From Gongronella butleri (Eukaryota; Mucoromycota; Mucoromycetes; Mucorales; Cunninghamellaceae): a stretch of 64,000 nucleotides of DNA. Shown here in pieces: positions 1 through 12,575 of the stretch. Positions within the stretch are counted from its first letter, which is position 1, and the number at the start of each line of letters is the position of its first letter. The stretch is from NCBI GenBank assembly GCA_025201375.1, contig JAIWZP010000039.1:1-64000 (forward strand), read 5' to 3'. Below the pieces are notes generated by a model. The model ran no database searches, was not told the DNA's origin, and saw only the letters and a list, made by a program, of their open reading frames with translations. A program made the position numbers and the translations under genes.

Positions 1-2019
1 TTCCTTTTTTTTTTTTTTTTCTTCCCTATTTTTGCCCTTTTCTTGCTTTTCGCAGCCCCTATCCTTTCTTTATCCTTTTGCTTTTTTTTTCTTTTTTTCT
101 TTTTACTTTGCACGTTTTAAACCACTGTCTGCCAGTGGTAAGTCCACATATCCATATCCCTAATAGTGCACTAACACCCATTAAAGGTTTTTATCCTGCT
201 TTATTTCTTTTTTTTACGCGTTTGTCGCGTTTTCTTGGTGCTTGGTGCCCCAATTGCTCTTTTTTTTGTCTCTCACTTCACCTAAGGATTGCCCAGACAC
301 AACACCGGTACTGTAAGTTTCGACAACAGGCGATGATTTTGACACTGTAGACAGCAGGTGGTTTGGCCATGAACTTTTACAAAATAATGCATTTTCTGAT
401 GATTGCTTGAGTGATTCGACGTTCGACCTCTGGAAAAACTTGACATCGCCGGATTTTTGATCGAGTACAACAGTATCCACTGGTCTAAATTTGGAGCAAA
501 ATGGTCAGCCTCATACAGTAGGGACTAGGGAGAAATGCGTAAAATATTGTTTGGCGCTGTTTTTTTCACTAGCAAACTCGAATCTCGAGATTTCTCGCGA
601 TTGAATGATCTGGTTCGTGAAAAATTTTAACACCGCTGAAGAATGAGTTCTACCATCATCAAGTGGTCCGAATTTGGGTCCTGATGAGCGAGTTCTGATG
701 ATGAAGCGCCAGAACAGTATCAACAGGAGCCACATAAAAAACAGGGGTCAATCTTCTACTTTTGACAATGAATGCATTTTGCTGCATTTTTGAGCTTGTT
801 TTTTGCTCAAGGCTAACTCGACGAGAATTAGTTATAGCATCTTAAAATGGGAATCATCAAAAAGAGCGTATCAGGCTGCATCTGTGGATGCTACTGTAGT
901 TATCTGTAAAAAATAAATGACTTTGCCAGTGGAGACACGAAACAGTAAGTGGAGCGCTTTCGCCAATTTGGATGAACAATCGTTAGTCCCACAGATGCGT
1001 TAGCCGCTCGTTGCCCTTGTCAAACTTATGTGCCAGGAGCAGTCCTAGCTGATGAATGCGTTAGCACGTCCTTGTAGTGCGTCGTGCCAAAGCCAATCGT
1101 TTGCAAAGTTAAATCTAAAATCACTCATTGCTCGTCAACGAGCAGATGGATCGCGCCACTTCAGCCTTTTTTCATGGTTTTCCCAAGAGGACTTTCCTTG
1201 TGTACCAGTTTGGTCAGATTATGAGGACCATAATTTTTGATTTTCGATTTGGGTGCTTGCAACGGCTCATTCATCTCCTGAGAGATTCACCCGTGCAAGT
1301 GCTCTGAGAGTGATTCCTCTTGATATATTGACCCCACATTGCTTAGCGCCGGTGCAATGAAAACAGGGGGCCGATCAGGTCGTTCTCGAGTAACTCCCAA
1401 AAAATCCATAAACATTTTGAGACTCTTTGCTCCACCTTGCGTTCGTTGAAAACCGAAAAAGTGCTTGTAATTGATAGCACGTCGAAGTCTGCAGGTCTGG
1501 TCATGTCAAGACATCTTATTTCAATGAAGTGCTGGCGACAAAATTACAAAATGCTGCCAAAATCATCAGTTTCTCGAAAAGCAATCTGTCAGCTTTTCAT
1601 TTTTATGCAGCTTTCGGCTGCAAAGTGGGCGAATTTTCCCCGGTGTTCCATGTTCATCGCTGCATTGTACCTGTACATCAAGTAAAGGACAGTAGTGTGT
1701 GGTTTGCCTTTTTTTTTTTTTTTTTTTTTACGCGCATCGTTTCATCTCGCTCATGACTGCCAAAAAGTGAATAAAGGGCATTTTGTGTGTCCACAAAAGT
1801 TTTTTTAATTGCCCAGTTAGCCAATCGAGTCATCTCGCGTCATAAAATACTTTGCATGAACGCAGAAATACCAAAAAGGGACCACCTTTACGTGCATGTC
1901 CCAAAGAGGCAAACATGCGTCGTGCGGGGGGCAAAAAAAAAAAAAAACTATTTATAACGTGGGTGCGGCCGTATTTTTTCTTCTCTTTTTCAGCTTGTTC
2001 TCATAATTTTTAAAGAAAA
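1..2019. other. Gene-free left edge with interspersed repeat
   Basis: No convincing gene is seen. The segment about 480-720 resembles units at 15.75-16.6 kb: the same order of short blocks occurs (GGAGAAAYGCGTAAAATATT, then CGAATCTCGAGATTTCTC, then AACACCGCTGAAGAAT-like, then CCRAATTTGGG). Long T or A runs lie at 6-20, 1709-1728 and 1935-1946. Open frames here are short, lack splice-linked partners and have low-complexity translations. Confidence 0.6.
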
Positions 2020-2838
2020 ATGTCGTCGGACAAGCTAAATTATAAGGGGGCAGACTACTCTGCTTTCCGTCCGGTGTACCCAGCCGAGCTGTATGATCTT
2101 GTGTATGAATTTCATGCGGGTGAGTGGCTGGAAGCCTGCGACATGGGCACGGGGACGGGCCAGGGTGCAATAGCGCTGGCGGAGCGGTTTGCGCATGTGA
2201 CGGGCATGGACCGGCTGCCCGACATGATTGACAATGCGACGCGCAAGGCGAATGTGTCGTACAAGGTTGGCCGGGATGTGGACCTGGCGACGTTGGGTGA
2301 CCGCGCCGTGGACATGGTCACGGTGGCAACGGCGTTCCATTGGTTCGACAAGCCGGCCTTTTTCGACCAGCTGAAGCGCGTGCTCAAGCCCGGCGGCACG
2401 TTTGCCACCTGGACGTACTATTTCCCGCTCATCAAGGACGCCCCAGAGGCCAATGTGATACTCAAGGAGCAGTGCACGGAAAACGGCCCACTCAAATCCT
2501 ACATGGACGACCGCGTCCACCATGTGATCAACATGTACAGAGACATCAGCTTCCCTTTCAAGACAGTACAATACTACATCACCCCTGAATCAGAGGACAC
2601 CACTCACATCAGCCTGCCAAACAACATTGTCATGCAAAAAACCGTTACTCTGCGCCATTTCCGCAATTATCTCAAGACCGCATCTTGCTACGTCAACTAC
2701 AAGAATGACGCCGCCAACAATAATAAGCCTGATCCCGTCGACACCGCGGTTGAAAATGTCGCAAAAGAGCTGAACAAGAGCCTGGATGACACTGTTGATG
2801 TTCAATGGCCTCTTGTCTTGGTTCTCTGCAGAGATTGA
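2020..2838 (+). CDS. SAM-dependent methyltransferase, trans-aconitate (TMT1/CRG1) type
   Basis: Single-exon gene of 272 residues. The N-terminus (YKGADYSAFRPVYP) is the segment that precedes the Rossmann fold in fungal trans-aconitate methyltransferases; the SAM loop follows as DMGTGTGQGA (about residues 41-50), then an acidic strand end (GMDRLPDM), the HWF motif (ATAFHWFD) typical of this family and the post-I block RVLKPGGTFATW. Length matches the family (270-300). Known members methylate small acids such as trans-aconitate or detoxify terpenoid-like compounds in the cytosol; the substrate here cannot be told. The ATG is the first in frame, after a T/A-rich leader. The stop is followed within 20 bases by an AATAAA-like signal and an A-run from 2864. 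Confidence 0.85.
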   Translation: MSSDKLNYKGADYSAFRPVYPAELYDLVYEFHAGEWLEACDMGTGTGQGAIALAERFAHVTGMDRLPDMIDNATRKANVSYKVGRDVDLATLGDRAVDMVTVATAFHWFDKPAFFDQLKRVLKPGGTFATWTYYFPLIKDAPEANVILKEQCTENGPLKSYMDDRVHHVINMYRDISFPFKTVQYYITPESEDTTHISLPNNIVMQKTVTLRHFRNYLKTASCYVNYKNDAANNNKPDPVDTAVENVAKELNKSLDDTVDVQWPLVLVLCRD

Positions 2839-3264
2839 TGGTGTCTCTTGAAAATAAAACTAGTAAAAAAAAAAAAAAAAAAAAAAAGCAATTGATTTCC
2901 ATGGCAACCAGAGCGGAACACGCAAAGGAAAAGCGCGGGGTTTGATTTTGGTCGCGTTGTGTGCGAACGATGGATCAATACTCCGTTCAGAGCCGCGCGA
3001 TTATGCGATGGCTCGCTTTCGGCGTTTGATTGCATCGTTAGCCGCTGCTTGCACAAAACGTATTCTCTTGTGAAGAAAATGGCGATTTTCTTTTTTTTGC
3101 GCCGTTTTTGCCCAGATTTGACTATTATAATTTTACTTTTTTTAGCATCATTCGACGCGGCGGATCAAACAACATCCAAATACGGTTAGCAGAACCAGTG
3201 GCTTAGCTGCATTTTTTCCAATTAGAAATGCCAAGGGAGACCGCTCCTTGTATGGAAACATAGC

Positions 3265-3337
3265 GGCTCCATGGCGTAATGGCGATCGCGTCAGACTTCG
3301 GATCTGAAGGTTGTGGGTTCGAGTCCCATTGGAGTCG
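3265..3337 (+). tRNA. tRNA-Arg (anticodon UCG)
   Basis: A complete cloverleaf folds by eye. The acceptor stem is 3265-3271 with 3330-3336 and discriminator G at 3337. The D-stem is GCG/CGC, the anticodon stem TCAGA/TCTGA and the loop CTTCGGA, giving anticodon TCG at 3298-3300, which reads CGA arginine codons. The T-arm is GTGGG-TTCGAGT-CCCAT. The A box (TGGCGTAATGG) and B box (GGTTCGAGTCC) are good pol III internal promoters, and a T-run a few bases downstream (3342-3347) serves as terminator. No intron. Confidence 0.93.
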
Positions 3338-3743
3338 ATTCTTTTTTGCTTGTGGTTTCATTTTGTCTTTTTTTTCTTTTTTTTTGCACCAGTTTGATGC
3401 AAAATTGCCCTGCTTTTTATTTTACAGAGATTAATTGGAGAACTTTTTGTTTGCAACCAAGCAAAAGTGGGAGCGGATCATCGAGGTGTAACGAGCTGTG
3501 CCACGAGCCCCGCTGATTTTCGATTTACGATCTGTGAATTATTCCGTTGTAGAGTGCTCAGCAGCACTGAATGACGAAATGGCGTGCCAATTTTGCATGG
3601 ACATGCGACATGTGTACCACGTGCCGGCCCGGTGAGATAGAGATGCGTGCAAAAGACGAGTGTGTGAATTTATGCAAGTCTTTTAATTTTTTTTTTTAAT
3701 TTTCATTGAATTTTCTTGCAAACGAGGAGTACAGGGAGGGTGT

Positions 3744-4887
<1,144 letters not shown>

Positions 4888-5446
4888 GGTTACGTTTCGT
4901 GGTGCAGGTGGCTAGTGGCGGGATGAGGAAGGAAAGAGGAAAAAGGGCGCAAGAAAAGCGAAAGCAAGGGGACGGGGGCCAAGGAAAGGAAGAAAGTGAT
5001 AAAAAAATAGGAGACGCGGGCCCAGAGCGGCTTTTTAAAATAAAGGAGAGGAGCATGATCCAGCGTGTCACACGCGCACACCCACAAATGATGCACCCAT
5101 AGGGCAGCGACGCATGATTGATCGGCGAAAGAGACAAAAAAAGCGTGATCTTTATTACCATCCTACTCAAAAAAAGGGGAGAGAGGGGAAAAGGAGAGAA
5201 AGGGATAGCTTGGCTGGAATAAAAAAAAAGTATCATCATCAATCATTAGAAAAAAGAGGTGAAAAAAAGAGAGAGCTATGGGCAGAGAGAGAAAAAGAGC
5301 GAGCGATCATGGATGAACTACGGGGGTGGGCGCGGAAGAAAGATGAACGGTCGGAAGAGAGAAAGAGAGGCAACACACACACAAGAGAAAAGAGAGAGGA
5401 GATAGCACACAAGAGAATAAAAAAGGGCGATTACTGCTCGTTTGCC
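4888..5446. other. Intergenic, purine-rich
   Basis: The interval separates the YPT6 start from the septin stop. It is strongly purine-rich on the + strand (AGAGA and GAAAAA runs), which produces long open frames of low complexity. No gene or RNA signature was seen. It should carry the YPT6 promoter and the septin 3' UTR. Confidence 0.6.
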
Positions 5447-7698
5447 TTAGGCGTCGGCCAACTGTGCTTGTGCAAGTCTGGATTCTAGGTTGCGCAGCGC
5501 TTCTTCCTTGGTTAGCAACTCGGCGCGCTTCTCTTGAAGCTCGCGTTGCACCTTGAGCTCGATGTCGCGCAGCTAAAAAAAAAAAAAGAAAAAAAAGAAT
5601 AACGGCGCGTCAACATTTGCATCGTATTCCATCATAGCCCGCCACCTCTCTATACCTTCTCCTCCTCCTTTCGTAATTGCTCCTCCTTCAAGCGTACGCT
5701 CTGGCTGGCCATGTCTTCGGCGTTCAAGGCGGCATCCCTATAAAATAAAAGGTGAAAAGGGAGGTGTAAATTAATGAGTGACGCGTTTTTGCGCGTTTGC
5801 GGGGGGTAATTGGAGCGACAACTTACTCTTGCTCGCCGCTGTTCACGGTTCGGCTCAGCTTCTCGGTACGATAATTCTCGTATAAGAAATCGTGGGTGAT
5901 CTCCTTGAGATCTTGCAGGTGTGAGCTGAGCAGCGCGGAGCGCAAGCGACCAAAGTCGGAGTGCTGCGGATTGTCGACCTCGACGGCGCCCCAAGGGTAC
6001 TGGCGACCACGAACGGTGCGTCCACCCACCACAATCTCCTCATCGCTGCCAATGATGGAGAATGGCAACAGCGCACGCAGCTCGCTGTTTTCCTCGATTG
6101 TATCCTCGTCATCTTCCTCCACATCATAGGGGAAATTGTAGATGGGGATGTTGTAATGCTCAATGTCTTCCATGATCTAGGGAATGCGACCGCCAATGAG
6201 CAAAAAGGCGAATCCAAAAAAAAAATGACGGAAATCTTACGCGTTTCTTGAATTCCTTGAGCTCCAATGGGGTCAATGAGTCGGCGCGGCCAACGACGGG
6301 GATCACGTTGACACGGGGACTCAGTCGGCGCATCAGCTCAATGTCAATTTCACGGAGACTATCAAAGAATTAAAGAAAAAAAGAAAAAAAGAAAAAAAAA
6401 AGGCGTGTTAGGTATGCCATTCAGCCGGCCCTATTGGCATGTGCGTGTCTGTGAACGAATTGAACTTACGCATGGCCGGTGGGGGAGATAAAGTAAAGCA
6501 GGGCATGCACACGATTGTCACGGAAGCGTGGATTACGCTTGATGCGCGATTCCTCCGCAAGGATATCATCGTACTGGCGCTCCAGATAGCCGACGATCTC
6601 CTGGAAGCAACGCTCATTATCAATGTTGTCGCCAAAGCCAGGAGTGTCGACAATGGTCAAGGAAATTCTAAAAAAGGGGAGACGGACAGCAATGAAAAAA
6701 AAATCAGGTACCCAATCTTAGGAGAATTTCGCGCATCTCCTGTGTGCTTTCCTCTTTGGATCACCCTCGCTCTCCTTTTTTTTTTTTTTCTTTTCTGGAC
6801 ACGCTCGTGTCACCCACACGCGCACACACAGAGCGAGTCACTCAATCGCCCGATACTGCACGCTATGCAGATCAGGCATGTGCAAAAAAAAAAAAAAAAA
6901 ATGGGAGATTCATACCTGACGCCATCTTCATCGAGCTCTGAGTGATTAAAAAAAAAAGGATGAGCGACGAATTCATGCCATTTAGGTGTCGAGGGGAGGA
7001 AAATGGAGCATGAATGGGTTTGTTTAAAGGGTGGATGCGAGGATGTGATCCATTGACTGGCAATGTATGCACGGAGATGGGCGTGAGAGAGAGTGTGCGG
7101 CCGAGGGATGCGGATGGACACGCGTGGTTCTTGAAATAAGGAGGAAAAGGGAGAGAAAAACATCCGCATTCAAGGGGACTGGCCGAAAGGAGAGAGATGG
7201 AGGGGAGAGGGGAGGAGAAGACAGAGAGAGAAAAAAAAACAGACAATTGCAGAGCGAAAAAAAGAGAAAGAGGAAATGGGGGGAAGACTTACCAACAGAC
7301 ACGGGCTTGATGGTGATGCCTTCCTCGTTGTGAGCTTCTTCCGGGTTGTCACAAACTTTTTTGCCAAGGACACTGGAATTACAGAGTGTGTTGACAAACG
7401 TGGTGCGGCCCGTACCCGAAGCACCTGCACAAATGGATGGCAATGGCCCATTGTCAGACCATTTGTACGCATTTTTTTTTTTTACTACATTACCGACGAC
7501 CATCAAGGTGAATTGGAATCCCTTTTTCACGTTCTTTCTGCGGCCGCCTAGTCTCTGCTTGCCATGGAGAGAGGGAAATTGGGGGGAATGCAAAAAGGAA
7601 AAAATAAAAAAAACGAAATCAGATTCACGTTTCCAGCGAATTGGGAGCGCGCCTCGGCGGTGTTGCGTGCCGCGTGCCGCGCTACTTACATGAGCCAT
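5447..7698 (-). CDS. Septin, Cdc11/AspA class
   Basis: Nine exons: 7690-7698 (only ATG GCT CAT), 7494-7554, 7293-7424, 6916-6937 (a 22-nt microexon), 6470-6667, 6241-6358, 5827-6176, 5656-5737 and 5447-5572; 1098 nt, 365 residues. A basic stretch (RRKNVKKGF) precedes the GTPase domain. The P-loop is GASGTGRTTF, with Arg where most GTPases have Lys; this substitution is also found in yeast Cdc11. DTPGFGD follows, then the septin-unique element GGRTVRGRQYPWG and DFGRLRSALL. The last two exons form a charged coiled coil. Septins assemble into hetero-oligomeric filaments at the cell cortex and septum; Cdc11-class subunits usually cap the rod. The class call rests on the Arg P-loop and the NTLC motif. 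Confidence 0.9.
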
Positions 7699-8150
7699 GG
7701 TATACTTTTTGGACGAAATAGTGCCGGATTATTGGTGGGGGACGAATGGGAAAATAAAACGTAGGGTAAGGATGCGTTTAAGAAGTGAAAGAGAAAAATC
7801 TGTCAGCTGTCAAGGGGAGACAAAACGAGCAAAGAAAGAAAAGAAAAGAGAAAAAAAAAGGGCAAGGGAAAGGAAAGCACAAATAAATGACGAGGAGAAA
7901 AAAAAATTCAAAGGTAGGAGCAATGTTGATGCGGAAGGGAAAAGCGGGGGAGAAAAAAAAAAAGGACGACAAAGAGAGAGGGTAAAAATAAGCATTGAAA
8001 AAAAAGGGGACTTGCAAAAAAAAGGAGATTTCTTGCTCATTCTTCAAGAGCTTACAGGGTTGCTTTGCATCGCCCAAAGAAAAAAAAAGGGCCCAATTGG
8101 TCGCAACCTGTTGTGTCAAACTTTTTTTTTTATTCTCTATTTTCTTTTTT
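7699..8150. other. Intergenic, purine-rich
   Basis: The interval lies between the septin start and the PPR-like stop. A/G-rich runs dominate the + strand and T-runs occur near 8121-8150. No gene is supported; frames crossing it are low-complexity Lys/Arg/Glu or Phe/Ser strings. Confidence 0.6.
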
Positions 8151-9236
8151 TCATGAAGAAGCAGACGATGAAGGGGAATGCAAAAGGGGAGCCAAGGATG
8201 GGGCATGTGAAGTAGCTGCGAGAATGTGTGTTGCCTCGTCGACGAGTTTTGCCTTGATGAGGCGATCGATGAAGAATTGGGAAAACTGAGGGTCGTGTTG
8301 CATGGAACGGGGCAATTGGTCCCACAGGCGCATGGCCGTGTGGGCATAGCGATTGTCAATGCAGAATTGGAGGGCCAAGTTGGCGAGGGCGGGGGAGGTG
8401 AGCGCGTACGTGTCACAAAGTTCCAAAAACAGGGTGTGATCGTTGACGGCCAAATATGCGTGCATGAGTGCGGCGACGAGGGCGTGATCCATGTCGACGG
8501 CATCGTCCATGCGCAGATAGCGATGGACCTGATGCAAGATAAAAGAGTCGCGCTGTGTACGGCACGCATTGAGCAACAGCAAATACACGTCTGAACTCAC
8601 GGTACTATGAGGCGAATTGTGCATGTCCTGGAAGAGCCGCATGGCAAATGCGAGCGATGCCGAGGTATCAAGATCAAGATGTTCGTGGTGGACGGCAGCC
8701 GCGTCAAAATCAAGGTCGTCGACCGTGTAGCCAAGATGAGGCGACAATTCGTCGTTTTTATGTTCGTTTGCCGCGGCATCCAGGGTGGCTGCAATGAGTC
8801 GCGTGTAAATCTGTTCATCCATCTTCAATTTAGATCTTTCGTGACGGTCCATGTGTTCTCGTAGGCTGTAATAGATGTCCATCGCGTCCTGGAGCCGCCC
8901 ACCGCGCAAATACGCCTCCATCAGAAGCGCAAACGTGTCCATGCCTGTCTTCTCTTCGTACCGGAACGACGCATCGTACACATCCTGCGCCAAATGCCAT
9001 TCACCATCCCTGGCAGCACGAGCGAGCTGTGCTTGCGCCGTCTCGACCGCGTGTTCGTGTGGTTTGCTCGTTTTGCTGTCAGTTGCACTTTTTGTGCTAT
9101 AGAAACAGGTCGAGATCGCCCGGTTGGAACGGTCCCATAGCCTTGGACGTGCGATAGCAGCGTATTTTTGTGGTCCCCAAGAACTTTGAAGACAGGATCG
9201 ACGCACTGACGCCCGTAAACACTGCTTTAAAAACAT
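8151..9236 (-). CDS. Mitochondrial PPR-like helical repeat protein
   Basis: Single exon. The frame is open further upstream to 9317, but the ATG at 9236 is preferred because it yields a classic matrix-targeting N-terminus (MFLKQCLRASVRRSC, followed by many Arg/Ser and no acidic residues until about residue 50). The protein has 361 residues. The middle contains degenerate 35-residue helical repeats, for example DTFALLMEAYLRGGRLQDAMDIY and SDVYLLLLNACRTQRDSF, which resemble pentatricopeptide repeats. Such fungal proteins usually bind mitochondrial transcripts; no specific member is recognised. A direct repeat of TCGATTTTA occurs upstream at 9363-9385, possibly in the promoter. Confidence 0.7.
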   Translation of the reverse strand: MFLKQCLRASVRRSCLQSSWGPQKYAAIARPRLWDRSNRAISTCFYSTKSATDSKTSKPHEHAVETAQAQLARAARDGEWHLAQDVYDASFRYEEKTGMDTFALLMEAYLRGGRLQDAMDIYYSLREHMDRHERSKLKMDEQIYTRLIAATLDAAANEHKNDELSPHLGYTVDDLDFDAAAVHHEHLDLDTSASLAFAMRLFQDMHNSPHSTVSSDVYLLLLNACRTQRDSFILHQVHRYLRMDDAVDMDHALVAALMHAYLAVNDHTLFLELCDTYALTSPALANLALQFCIDNRYAHTAMRLWDQLPRSMQHDPQFSQFFIDRLIKAKLVDEATHILAATSHAPSLAPLLHSPSSSASS

Positions 9237-9853
9237 ACGAGGCAACAAAGCAAGGAAAACAAAAAGACGAGAAAGAAAGGTGCAAAACAAAAGAAAAATA
9301 GGCAAAAAAGCAAGCATTTGCTTTGAATCTCCGTCGGCGGCAAGGGCCCTTTTTTTGTGTTGTCGATTTTATCGATTTTATCGATATTTTATTGTCAAGT
9401 AGTGTTGTCATGGGTATGATTGATGAACAAGAGGGGTCCCATGGTGTCATTTAGGAGGATGAAAAAGCCATTGGCAACGGATCCCCAAACAGGTTTCATG
9501 CAAGAGCGCAATTGGCCCCCAAACTCGCTAGTTGCGCGCAAAAAAAAAGGAGGAGCCAAAGGGGGGAAAAAAAGATGTGGCACAATGCACGCCTGCTTGC
9601 TTCTTGTTCTTTCTTTTTCCCAAGGTCCCGCACCGCCAGCAACCCGACGCGTCGCCCCAACACGGACGCAATGCATTAAAAAAAGGGGGGGAATAAATCT
9701 TTCATACACTTTATTTTAAATATAATGATAATTTAAAGATGGGGAAGGGGGGAAACAAGCACAAACATGGGCCATGGCGTGTCATTGAGACACTTTGAAA
9801 GGGATGGGAGAGATGGGAAGTTGGGGGGGGGAATAGCCTATATAAAAAAGAAA
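9237..9853. other. Intergenic between PPR-like and bHLH genes
   Basis: Contains the 5' flank of the PPR-like gene and the 3' flank of the bHLH gene. ATCGATTTT is repeated three times with small changes at 9363-9390. Nothing coding is supported. Confidence 0.5.
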
Positions 9854-10917
9854 TCAATGGAGATGGGGATCCTCGCTGGCAATGTGCAGATTGCCGAATT
9901 GTTGTTGGAATTGGAGCGATCCGACCCGTTCATGGCGTCGCTGCGAGGGTGTGGGCGTGACATTGGGTTGCTGTTGTTGTTGCTGTTGTTGTTGTTGCTG
10001 AGGATGGGGTTGCATCGGGCTGCTGTTGGAGGCCGATGGGTAAGGCTGCATGGAATCCATTTTAAGGCCGCCTGGCAAAGGCTCGCCACGCTGTGCAGCC
10101 TCAATCAGCCGCTCCAGCGAGTGCACGCGCTCCTTGTATCGCGTCACCTCGTCTTGCAACGATTTAATGTGGTCCACCGACAATTTCAGCACCATGCCCT
10201 TGTTGATCGCCTTGCCCCCGTTTTGCGCATTGATGTTGTTCACATTCGAGCTCGCTGGCGCGCTTTCAAGTAGGTTCTCTGGCAACAGCGTCGACAATTC
10301 TTGTAAAAAGGGGGAAAAAAAGAGATTAGCGTGGCTTTTTTACCTTTTCCATCCAACTTACCTTGAATTCGCTCATTGATATTGTCTCTGCGGCGTCGCT
10401 CGACAGCATTGTGAGACTCGCGTCTCCTCCGTCTCTTTTCAAACATCTCTTGCAAGCTAAAACAAAAAAATAAAACAAAAAAGCGGGTGAATTGGGCTGT
10501 TTTTTTTGACGAATGGCGTGCTTACTTTCGTTGCTGGGCCTCGTCATCGTCATTGGCAGCAAATGAATCCAGATGGGAAGTGGAATTGGAGGGTGAGACG
10601 ATGAGATCCGGGCGGAAAATGGGGGGCGATTGGCCAAAGGAGGAGCTTGAGTCGATACTTGTGGAGAACCAGTTGGCACTGTTTGGGTCAGCGACGGAGC
10701 TGAAAGGCATAGCGCGTGGGGGACTCATGGCTATGGACGCCGCGGTGCCAAAGCTGTTTTGTCGCTGGTGAGGGTGATGATAAGACGCGGGATGGTTGAA
10801 CACACCACTGTTGCGCTGGGCTTGGCGAACAGGAACTGCGCCAACAGTCGTGTGCTGCGACGTCATACCCTGCATATCCGAGTCTAGTTGAAAGTCAGGC
10901 TGCGTGGGGGAATACAT
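9854..10917 (-). CDS. bHLH transcription factor
   Basis: Three exons: 10526-10917, 10362-10456 and 9854-10299; 933 nt, 310 residues. The N-terminal 130 residues are low-complexity (Ser, Pro, Gln, His), as in an activation region. The basic region RRRESHNAVERRRRDNINER keeps the His-Glu-Arg set that contacts E-boxes (CANNTG); helix 1 runs into a loop rich in Asn and Ala, and helix 2 is GMVLKLSVDHIKSLQDEV followed by a short leucine-containing extension. A run of eleven glutamines (CAG/CAA) sits near residue 260. The basic-region pattern is shared by USF/TFE-like and fungal bHLH regulators. Intron 2 interrupts the basic helix-loop-helix after helix 1, at a conserved kind of position. Target genes cannot be inferred. 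Confidence 0.85.
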
Positions 10918-11305
10918 TGTAAAAAAAAAAAAAGGGACGAGTCCACAAGAAAGAGAATAAAGAAAAGAAAAAAAGCAAAAAAAAAGTATGGATACAGGAA
11001 AGAAAGAAAAAGAAAAAAAAAACAAGAAAGAGGACGAAAAGGCGTTTTGTGCAGGACTTATTTTCAGAGTCATGGGACTCCCACACTTTTTCTCGCTCTC
11101 TCTACCTGTGAGGCCCAAACACCCCCCTTTTTTTTTTGCTCTTGCCTTTTTTGGGCCCCAACACAACACATCCCCCGCCCTTTTTGCTCCCTATCCCATG
11201 AGCCCAAATGTCCGCCATCATCATCAATTGCATCAATGGATACTATGTTGCATCAACGAATTGTTTATTTTTATTTTTTTTTATTCGTTTATTTTTCTTT
11301 TTTTT
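10918..11305. other. Intergenic between bHLH and ORC6 genes
   Basis: Contains A-runs just upstream of the bHLH ATG (10921-10933) and T-rich DNA downstream of ORC6 (11262-11310). No gene or RNA seen. Confidence 0.5.
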
Positions 11306-12301
11306 TCATGTCTCCATGCGCTGACGGATCGATTTTTCCCAATTCAAATAGTCTTGATACCGCGTGGACGCACGGTAATCCTGGTCATTGATCATAGTCG
11401 GGATGCTTGCGCGCGTCAAGCGCAGCTTTTTGCTCATTTCTAGCTCTTTTTCCTTTTTTCGGTCGGCTGGCCGCTTTTTACTTGTGCTTGGTGCTGCGGC
11501 CTTTTTTGATGAGGCTTTGGAGGTTGTGGAAGAGGATGCACTGGCTTCCTTGGAGGGCGTCTTGCCCGCGTTTTTCGCTCGCCGGCTCCTTGCAGGCTTG
11601 GTTGCCTTGATTTCTGATAATTGTTCCTTGCATTCTGCCTGAATGAGCTTCGTGCTGCGTCCAAACTCTTTTGCGTCGCACGAACACACGCTTTGCAGCA
11701 TCGCCTTGTCGAGCGCCACGCCATTGGCGCGTGCACACGCGTAAAACATGGCGGCCTTCCATTTGCCCTCATCGGCAAACTGCCGCCGCGCGTCCGCGCG
11801 CGACGCAGGCGCTAATTTGCCCACGTGTTGCTCCGTGAACGCGTCAAACAAGTCCGCCGCCTGCTGCGCAAGTGCCGTCGACCCAAATCGCACACCAAGC
11901 GTCTCAAATCGCACTTTTGTCGCCACGTGTAGCTGCTTGCGCACCGAAGCAACAATGCTTGCATAGTCGCGCGCGGAGCACATGGCCAGCTCGGCTGCCA
12001 CTGCATTGTCCCAATCGTGAAGCCCCAAGCTACAAGGAAAAAAGACAAGTTCAATGTAAAAATGAAATGAATGGACGCCAAAAATGTATCAATGGCACCC
12101 CCCCTTGTATTGTGCGTGCCCACCGTACCTTTCGTGTGCAAGCTGAATACTGACGACGTGCAAGCTGTTTGGTCCCTTGCGAAAAACGCTGGCTGGAATC
12201 GTCGCTTGGCACTGTGCCTGAAAATGCACCGCCTTTTCTCGCAGCCGCGTATTGTCTTTGAGGTGCAGTCGATCGAGACAGTGATCAAGAGGGCTGGCCA
12301 T
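11306..12301 (-). CDS. ORC6: Origin recognition complex subunit 6-like
   Basis: Two exons, 12129-12301 and 11306-12029, joined at GAA AG|C; 897 nt, 298 residues. The N-terminal half shows two helical, TFIIB-like repeats. One has the block SIQLAHERLGLHDWDNAV, which lines up with the Orc6 segment containing LELA, and the other has WKAAMFYACARANGVALDK, the segment that in Orc6 reads FxxAAxxxACK. A Lys/Ser/Ala-rich linker follows (about residues 210-255), then a conserved-looking C-terminal tail with YQDYLNWEKSI; in metazoan Orc6 the tail binds Orc3. Orc6 is part of the origin-binding complex that loads Mcm2-7. Orc6 evolves fast, so the assignment rests on pattern and length. The in-frame ATG is taken as the start. 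Confidence 0.7.
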
Positions 12302-12575
12302 TATACAAAAAAGCAAGATCTACAGAGGACGTGGCACAGAAACACGAAAAAGCACGGAAAAAAACAAGAAAAAAGAAGCAAATCCACCCCGTGCCCTTTT
12401 TTTTTGGCGTCCCGCCCTTTTCGTTTGGGCTGGTTTCCCATTCAAACTCCTCTGCGCGTGCATGATTCAAGTGGCCCGTATCGGTTTTATTGATGCAGCA
12501 AGCAAAATAGCCAGTGTGGCTCGTTTTATTTATAGTTTTGTGCTAAATTGATAGAGAGACGCGTCGCGCGCGTCC

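Noticed and set aside
1..720. Possible subtelomere or contig-end repeat
   Set aside because: No telomeric units (TTAGGG arrays) occur; the repeat is also found internally at 15.7 kb.
2035..2571. A 178-codon frame opposite the methyltransferase gene
   Set aside because: Antisense to conserved SAM-binding codons; no independent evidence.
5114..5488. A 124-codon Lys/Glu/Arg-rich + strand frame
   Set aside because: Purine-rich low-complexity DNA running into the antisense of the last septin exon.
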